DNA of 64,000 bases from Thamnaconus septentrionalis (lineage: Eukaryota > Chordata > Actinopteri > Tetraodontiformes > Monacanthidae). The notes under the pieces were generated by a model that did no database searches, was not told the origin of the DNA, and worked only from the letters and a program-made list of their open reading frames with translations. How positions within the stretch are numbered: position 1 is the first letter of the stretch; each line of letters opens with the position of its first letter. Shown here in pieces: positions 49,634 through 57,200 of this stretch. The translations under genes and the position numbers were made by a program. Location of the stretch: the NCBI GenBank assembly GCA_009823395.1, contig CM020515.1, forward strand, positions 11,788,489 to 11,852,488, given 5' to 3'.

Positions 49634-51797
49634 TTATGCAATCTTACCATTAATGTCCAATCTTACAATGAAGAGCCGATAGAGAGTGTTTGTAAAAGTA
49701 AGGTGAAACTTGGAAGGTGATTAGCTGAGCTCTTTGTTGGAGTCGACCAATCACATTTGTGTCTGCTAGTTAATCGGAGTCACCAAAGCTTGAGGCTTCC
49801 TGCCAGTGTGAGAGGCGACTTGAGTGGCAGCCGTGTCGCCAGTCGCTTTGTGCTGCGCCAGTGGTTCTCAAAGAAAAGTTTTCATGTGCCCTAATTACAG
49901 CGATAAGGCTGTAATTAGGGTTAGGGCTAGGGATTAGGGTTACTGCTGGAATTAGGGTTAGGGTTTCGGGGTTCCTCATGGGCTAGAAGCCCCAAATTTG
50001 ACGTGGCTGTGTCTTGAGGGATCCCGATGAACCTGCAAGTGGTCCCATGTCTCTAGGACAAAGTTGACTTTTGACCCCATAGACTTGCATGGCATTAGGG
50101 TTAGCGATAAGGCTGGAATTAGGGTTAGGGTTAGGGTTAGGGTTACTGCTGGAATTAGGGTTAGGGTTAGGGTTAGGGTTACTGCTGGAATTAGGGTTAG
50201 GGTTTCGGGGTTCCTCATGGGCTAGAAGCCCCGAATTTGACGTGGCTGTTTCTTGAGGGATCCCGATGAACCTGCAAGTGGCCCCATGTCTCTAGGACAA
50301 AGTTGACTTTTGACCCCATAGACTTGCATGGCATTAGGGTTAGCGATAAGGCTGGAATTAGGGTTAGGGTTAGGGTTAGGGTTACTGCTGGAATTAGGGT
50401 TAGGGTTTCGGGGTTCCTCATGGGTTAGAAGCCCCAAATTTGACGTGGCTGTGTCTTGAGGGATCCCGATGAACCTGCAAGTGGTCCCATGTCTCTAGGA
50501 CAAAGTTGACTTTTGACCCCATAGACTTGCATGGCATTAGGGTTAGCGATAAGGCTGGAATTAGGGTTAGGGTTAGGGTTAGGGTTACTGCTGGAATTAG
50601 GGTTAGGGTTTCGGGGTTCCTCATGGGCTAGAAGCCCCAAATTTGACGTGGCTGTGTCTTGAGGGATCCCGATGAACCTGCAAGTGGCCCCATGTCTCTA
50701 GGACAAAGTTGACTTTTGACCCCATAGACTTGCATGGCATTAGGGTTAGCGATAAGGCTGGAATTAGGGTTAGGGTTAGGGTTAGGGTTACTGCTGGAAT
50801 TAGAGTTAGGGTTTTGGGGTTCCTCATGGGCTAGAAGCCCCAAATTTGACGTGACTGTGTCTTGAGGGATCCCGATGAACCTGCAAGTGGCCCCATGTCT
50901 CTAGGACAAAGTTGACTTTTGACCCCATAGACTTGCATGGCATTAGGGTTAGCGATAAGGCTGGAATTAGGGTTAGGGTTAGGGTTAGGGTTACTGCTGG
51001 AATTAGGGTTAGGGTTTCGGGGTTCCTCATGGGCTAGAAGCCCCAAATTTGACGTGGCTGTGTCTTGAGGGATCCCGATGAACCTGCAAGTGGCCCCATG
51101 TCTCTAGGACAAAGTTGACTTTTGACCCCATAGACTTGCATGGCATTAGGGTTAGCGATAAGGCTGGAATTAGGGTTAGGGTTAGGGTTAGGGTTACTGC
51201 TGGAATTAGGGTTAGGGTTTCGGGGTTCCTCATGGGCTAGAAGCCCCAAATTTGACGTGGCTGTGTCTTGAGGGATCCCGATGAACCTGCAAGTGGCCCC
51301 ATGTCTCTAGGACAAAGTTGACTTTTGACCCCATAGACTTGCATGGCATTAGGGTTAGCGATAAGGCTGTAATTAGGGTTAGGGCTAGGGATTAGGGTTA
51401 CTGCTGGAATTAGGGTTAGGGTTTCGGGGTTCCTCATGGGCTAGAAGCCCCAAATCTGACGTGGCTGTGTCTTGAGAGATCCCGATGAACCTGCAAGTGG
51501 CCCCATGTCTCTAGGACAAAGTTGACTTTTGACCCCATAGACTTGCATGGCATTAGGGCAGTGGTTTCTCAAACTTTTTCTGTCACGCCCCACCTTGGAG
51601 CGTTTTTCTTAGCTACAACCTACTGAACACTTTTTGTTAATTGTTCCACCGTGGAAAAAGTTCAGAAGTGAAAACATTAGTTCCCCCGGGCGCACCGTCT
51701 CCCTCCCGCCCGGTGTTTCGCGCCCCCCCCAGACGTGCCCAGCACAGTCTGTTGTCCGATCTTTTAACAACTACTGCTGCCTAAAGTAACTTTGGAT

Positions 51798-51832
<35 letters not shown>

Positions 51833-53492
51833 TTCATTTATTTATTTATTTATTTATTTTTGAGGCAGCTCATCTCACAGTTGCTTTCTGTTTTCGTCTT
51901 TGGCTTCTCCTGGGGTTCGGTTACTTCCCTTTATGCTGTCGCTTCAACGCCTCGATGTTCTCCAAACTCTCCGTGTTTCAACCTGAGAGATCTTTGTGAA
52001 GACTCCAGGCCACAACCTTATTTACTCCTCCTGTGCTTCTGGTCAGGTGTGGGCAGTGGGCGAGGACCGCGGCCTCTACTTCAGGATGGGCGTGACCCCA
52101 GCGGAGCCAAGCGGCAGCGGCTGGATCCCAGTGTTGGCCCAGTGGGGTGGCGGTCGAGAGGCAGCTCCGCCCAGGTCTGTCACTTCCTCACTTCTCCCAC
52201 TTCAAACAGAGGGAGCCAAAAAAAAGACTCGGATGAAAGGAACTCTTGCAACTCTTGCAACAAAAACCCATGTGTTAATTGGATACAGAGCAACATTTCG
52301 TATGATCTAATGTTTTCTGCCCGACAATCAGGAAGTTAAATATTTTCACTTGTTTGAAATAACCAATAACTGCAGAACTCAACAACCGTAAAAGTTGGAA
52401 TCTTCGAATTTGTTGTATTACACAGACTAGACCTTCACAAGGACAAAATAAAAAGAATGGTGATAAAATGTTGAATCATTTTCATTTTATAGCCCATTAA
52501 AGTCGCTGTACGCTCAAAATTTAGCCAAAATCGCTCAAAACACCACAAAACTAAAAGTCCACTAGCGCCCTCTAGGAACATCGGACAGAGATGAGACCAG
52601 AACCCAGGCATTCCTCTCTGCGAGACAAACATTTCATACACTAATTTTTTCTGCACGAGAAACAGGAAGTCAGCTATTTCCACTTGTTTGAACACCGGTC
52701 AAACACTGGCCAATGACACGGACGTCATCGGCAGACGGCGGCCACATAGGCACAGTCCCGCTAACGCTGCTTGCAGCTTTAATTATTTATTTATTATCTT
52801 TTTATGTAAAACACATAAAACCCTGTTATTTTGTCTTGCGATCCAATGCTTGTCCCGTGTCCATCAAGAAGATATGTGAGGCGAGTGACAAAACTCACTT
52901 CCTGCTTGCCGTGTTGTTTCCCCAGTCGGAGGGCGTTTGATCCGAGCGCCAGGCGGAACGAGGCCCTTCAACCCTCCTCCGTATTGTGCTGCTCCGACTC
53001 CGACTCGGAGTTGGGCCCCGCCGCGTCTCAGGACGCCCCCATGTTGGAGGCGGCGGCCCCCTCCGTGATCCCCCTGGGCGCGGAGGACACGCCCGTGGCC
53101 CCACCCAGGGCGGAGGATGGCCCGCCGGGGCCCAGGCCGCTGATCCCCTCCAGCGACAGCTTCATCAACAGCCTGGTGTCGGACCGCGGAGACAGAACCT
53201 CCGCCAGCCCCCAGCCGGCTGTGGTCGAGGAGGGCGAAGAGCCGGCTCCCGTGCTCCCGGCGCCAGAGGCCGGCGGGCACGACGTCCCCTGGATGAACGT
53301 GGACCTGGAGGGGGCACAGGTGGCGGCCGGGAGCTCCTCCTCCACCGCCGCCGCCTGCTTCGACCTGGGCTCCTTGGAGACATCGCAGGGCGTCGGCGAG
53401 GAGGACGGCCCCGTGTGGGCGTGGCTGTCCGGGGGAGGCTGCGACGTGGACGCCGCCTCGCAGATCAGCTGGCTCAGCCCCACAGGTAGCCG

Positions 53493-53525
<33 letters not shown>

Positions 53526-54217
53526 GGCGGGCCGTCAGGGCCAGCTAGGCCTTTTCTGCTGGCCTAAACGTACTTAGAAAAAGTACATTTTCCCGTAAAT
53601 ATGATCAGAAAGTTATTCTCCATCCTTTGGTGTTTTTATGTCATATAGTGCGATGCTTCCACTTCTGTATATTACGTGAAAGTTTCTATTATCTTGAATA
53701 TAAAGACCATATATACAGTGTGTGTGTGTGTGTGTGTGTGTGTGGTGACTGGGATAAATGGGTTATTCACGTCATTCAATATATTCGGAGTTTCATTCAA
53801 TTTATTCAAATATTATTTCTGGCACGCCATAATGTGTGTGTGTGTGTTATAGTCTATTGATGTATATTTCATAATGTCCTGCGCTCTATATGCATCCCAA
53901 CAGCTGCAAGCCTGTAACTATATTTGACTGCATTGTCCCTGTCAAAAAATAAAAGCAAATATATGTGTGTGTCTGTTTCAACGTTTGTGTGTCTTCTTGC
54001 CTGTTGTAGCGACGTGTCTCTCTCTCGGCGTCCGTCCGTCCGTCTGTCCGTCCGTCTAAACGTGTGACCTATGCGTGTCTCTCCGTCAGGGCCGCTAACC
54101 AGCTCGGTCTCGCTGACCCCGGTCCAGTCGAGCGCCTGGAGCGAGCAGCAGCGGCACCAGGAGCGACGAGAGGAGATCAGCAGGAAGCCGCTGGAGAGGA
54201 GCAACGTAAGGCTGGAA

Positions 54218-54260
<43 letters not shown>

Positions 54261-57200
54261 AGCTCTTGTTGCTTCTACCGTCTACTCACCTCTCCTTCAC
54301 ATTCCCGTGCAGTCGGTGTGGGTGCGCCAGGGGGCGCTGCGCTGGTGGAGGGACTGGAGGCCTCAGCGGTGGCTGGACGCCAGCGTGGCCCTGGAGCAGT
54401 CCACCAGGGCGGACGGCAGGAAGGACAGCATCTTCTTCGTCTACTACACGCAGTACGACGAGAAAAAGGTCGGCGGCTCCTTCTCGACAAAGCCCCGCCC
54501 CCTGAACAGCCGACTGACCACGCGCGTTTTCTTGTTTTGTTTTCAGCATCTTCAAGTGTTCATAAACGAAGTGACGGCGCTGGTCCCCGTCCTCAGAGAC
54601 GGCCTGTACGCCTTCGCCGTGTACACGGCGCAGCGGACCAAGCAGCGGTGGCCCCTGGTGCTGGCGACGCAGACGGAGAAGGACATGAACGACTGGGTAA
54701 CGCCCCCTTTTGTGAAAAACTGTCACGGAAACGCACCTAGTGGCAATGCCTCCAGCTGTGTGTTGGGTTGTTTGAGCCCCTGCGTCCAACCAGTGTGGGC
54801 GTTGAACCAGCAGCAGCAGCAGCAGCTACAGCTGAGCTTTTTTGGCAGGAGGCTGCAAACAGAGGGCTAAATCCTAAACCATGCAAGGCTTCTCAATCCA
54901 ACATGATGTCTCTGCTCCCCATCCTGTGTTGCTAGTTGTCCCTGCTGTCCGACTGCTGCTGCGAGTGTCGCGGGATCGCGGGTCCGCCGAGCCGACAGGC
55001 TCTGTGGTCGACCACGTCCAAAGGCGACGTCATGGTTCACGAGCCGTCCTTCTCCCTGGAGACCACGGCCAACGCTCTCGCCTCCGACCTCATGTGAGAC
55101 TCAAGCGTTCTTTCTTCTTCTTTCTTCCTACTATCACCCACTCCTCCCTCCGCACGGCAAGCTGCTGTCTGTTTTGCTTTGCTAACACCTTGCTAACACG
55201 CTAACCTCCGCTACTTCTCTCTTCTCTGCGAAAAACCCACCAAACACGACTTTGGGCTTGCTGTAGGTTCTGGCGACAGGTCCCGGGTCACATGCGCTGC
55301 GTAGAGTCCAACTGTTTAGGGCTGGTTTGGGGCATTGGGTGGGACGGCACCGCCTGGGTCTACAGCGGACGCTCTGGGCAACAGGACCACCCTGGTAACC
55401 CATTTATCCACCCGACTGTTTAGTTTCACACGTGTTTTTACTTCTGTGTTTCTGGTGCATTCAACAATAAAAATAACAGCTACCTGTGACCTGTTGACAT
55501 TCTTCCTTCAGTATTTGCTAAGTAGTTCAGACTCTCGCATTACAAGCATCTTTTTGCTCATCTGAGATTTGTTGCCCCCCCAAAAAAATAAATTTAAGTG
55601 TATACTAAGACTGTTCTCCATGACCAGAAGATGTGATGAAAAAGTCATAAAAAAAGAGGCAAAAAATTAAAAGGCCCAGATCAGCCCAAAAGTCGCCGGG
55701 ATGACTATTCTATGACAGTTTAGCACAAAAAGATAGCACTATAACTATAGTATATCTTTTTTTCTGGGACAAAAAAAATATAAAAAATAATTTAATCTGC
55801 CCAAAACTCACCAAAATGACCATCCTGTCATAGTTTAGCATGAGACTGAGGGGTACAATGCAAAATCTCAACATGTCCGAAATCGGGAAAATCGACATAC
55901 ACTAGTATGTCGATTTTTTTTCTGGGACAAAAATGATAAATACTTCAATCAGCCCAAAATTCTCAGAGATGGCCGTCCTATCATAGTTCAGCATGAGACT
56001 GAGTGCTACCATGCAAAATCTCAACATAATGGAATAGACGTCACACTATAGTATTTATTATATACTATATAATAGCAGTATGCTATCATAGTTTGGCAGG
56101 ATGTTTTGGCAAATTTGAGAAAAACTGTTTTTTTACAGCTTAGCAGGAAGAAGCAGGAAAGAACGCCACTGAGCCTAAATGCCTTTTTGCTTCTGAGCCA
56201 GGTGCTTCCTTTCCATGTCTGTCTGTGCTCCCTCTCAGGGGAAGCGGCCGCCCTGCACCAGCAGACTGATGTGAGGAGCGTTCACGTGTACGAGAACCAA
56301 AGATGGAACCCCATGACTGGATACACAGACAAGTAGGAAGGTTTTCTCCTCTTTCTCTCCACTTTATTGGGTCTTTGCAGGATGACTTCTCATCATTCTT
56401 ATTATTATCTTTTTTTTTTTCTTCTTATTGTGTGTGTTCCTGCTGCAGGGGACTTCCCACAGACCGCCCCATGTGGAGCGACGAGAGTGGGCTGAAGGAG
56501 TGCACCAAGGGCAGCACACACCCACCCTCCCCTCAGTGGTCTTGGGTGGGTTTTATTCCATTGAGTCCAGTTGGTTTCCGTCAGGTGTTAGGCAGAAGGT
56601 CTGAGACCAGATGGAGAAACCACAGAAGAAGACCAGGAATTAAGGAGCTATGCTAAAGGTTTAGCGTAGCCGGTAGCGTAGCGACAGTTTCATTTTTCAT
56701 TTTTCATTTTTTGTACATTAAAGGGAAAACAATCAACAGAGACGGAGAAGACTTCCTGAATGTGAGATGTGTGAGTGGTTCCTCAGCAGCCTGTGTTTCC
56801 TCACCCCAGGTGTCGGAGTGGGCGGTGGACCACGGCGTCCCCGGAGGGACGGACAAAGACGGGTGGCAGTACGCAGCAGATTTCCCAGCGTACGTTTCCC
56901 CTTTTCATTCCCCTTCAGACATCGTTTCAGAGTTAAATGAGCGAAATTCATCTCGCTTGCTTTCCCTCTGCAGGACATTCCAGGGCCACAAAACCATGAA
57001 GGACTTTGTCCGGCGCAGGAGGTGGACGAGGTACAGAGCTCAAGACGCACAGCAGCCAGTAGACAGATAATGATGCATTGCTAATTTATGAAGTAATTAA
57101 TTAACCCAGAGAACGTTGTGGACAAGAATTTATAATAATCAGCAATATCTTATACACAAATTTCTGTAAGATCCTCTTTTACACCAAGTACAAATTAAAA

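Noticed and set aside
50215..51437. Series of 66-71 aa minus-strand reading frames beginning MRNPETLTLIP
   Set aside because: They are translations of the 203-bp tandem units; their regular spacing and Asn/Pro/Thr/Leu repeats come from the (CCCTAA)n blocks, not from a gene family.
49898..51556. True telomere or chromosome end
   Set aside because: The TTAGGG blocks are short, interrupted and inside a tecpr1 intron with coding exons on both sides.
52864..53522. Long minus-strand frames of 218 and 164 aa
   Set aside because: They are shadows of the GC-rich tecpr1 exon 9 on the opposite strand; no splice structure or recognisable motif.
54064..54870. 268-aa plus-strand frame with a poly-alanine tract
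   Set aside because: It runs through the CTG repeat and two introns of tecpr1 and includes exon 10 in the wrong frame; only the exon 11 and 12 parts are real.
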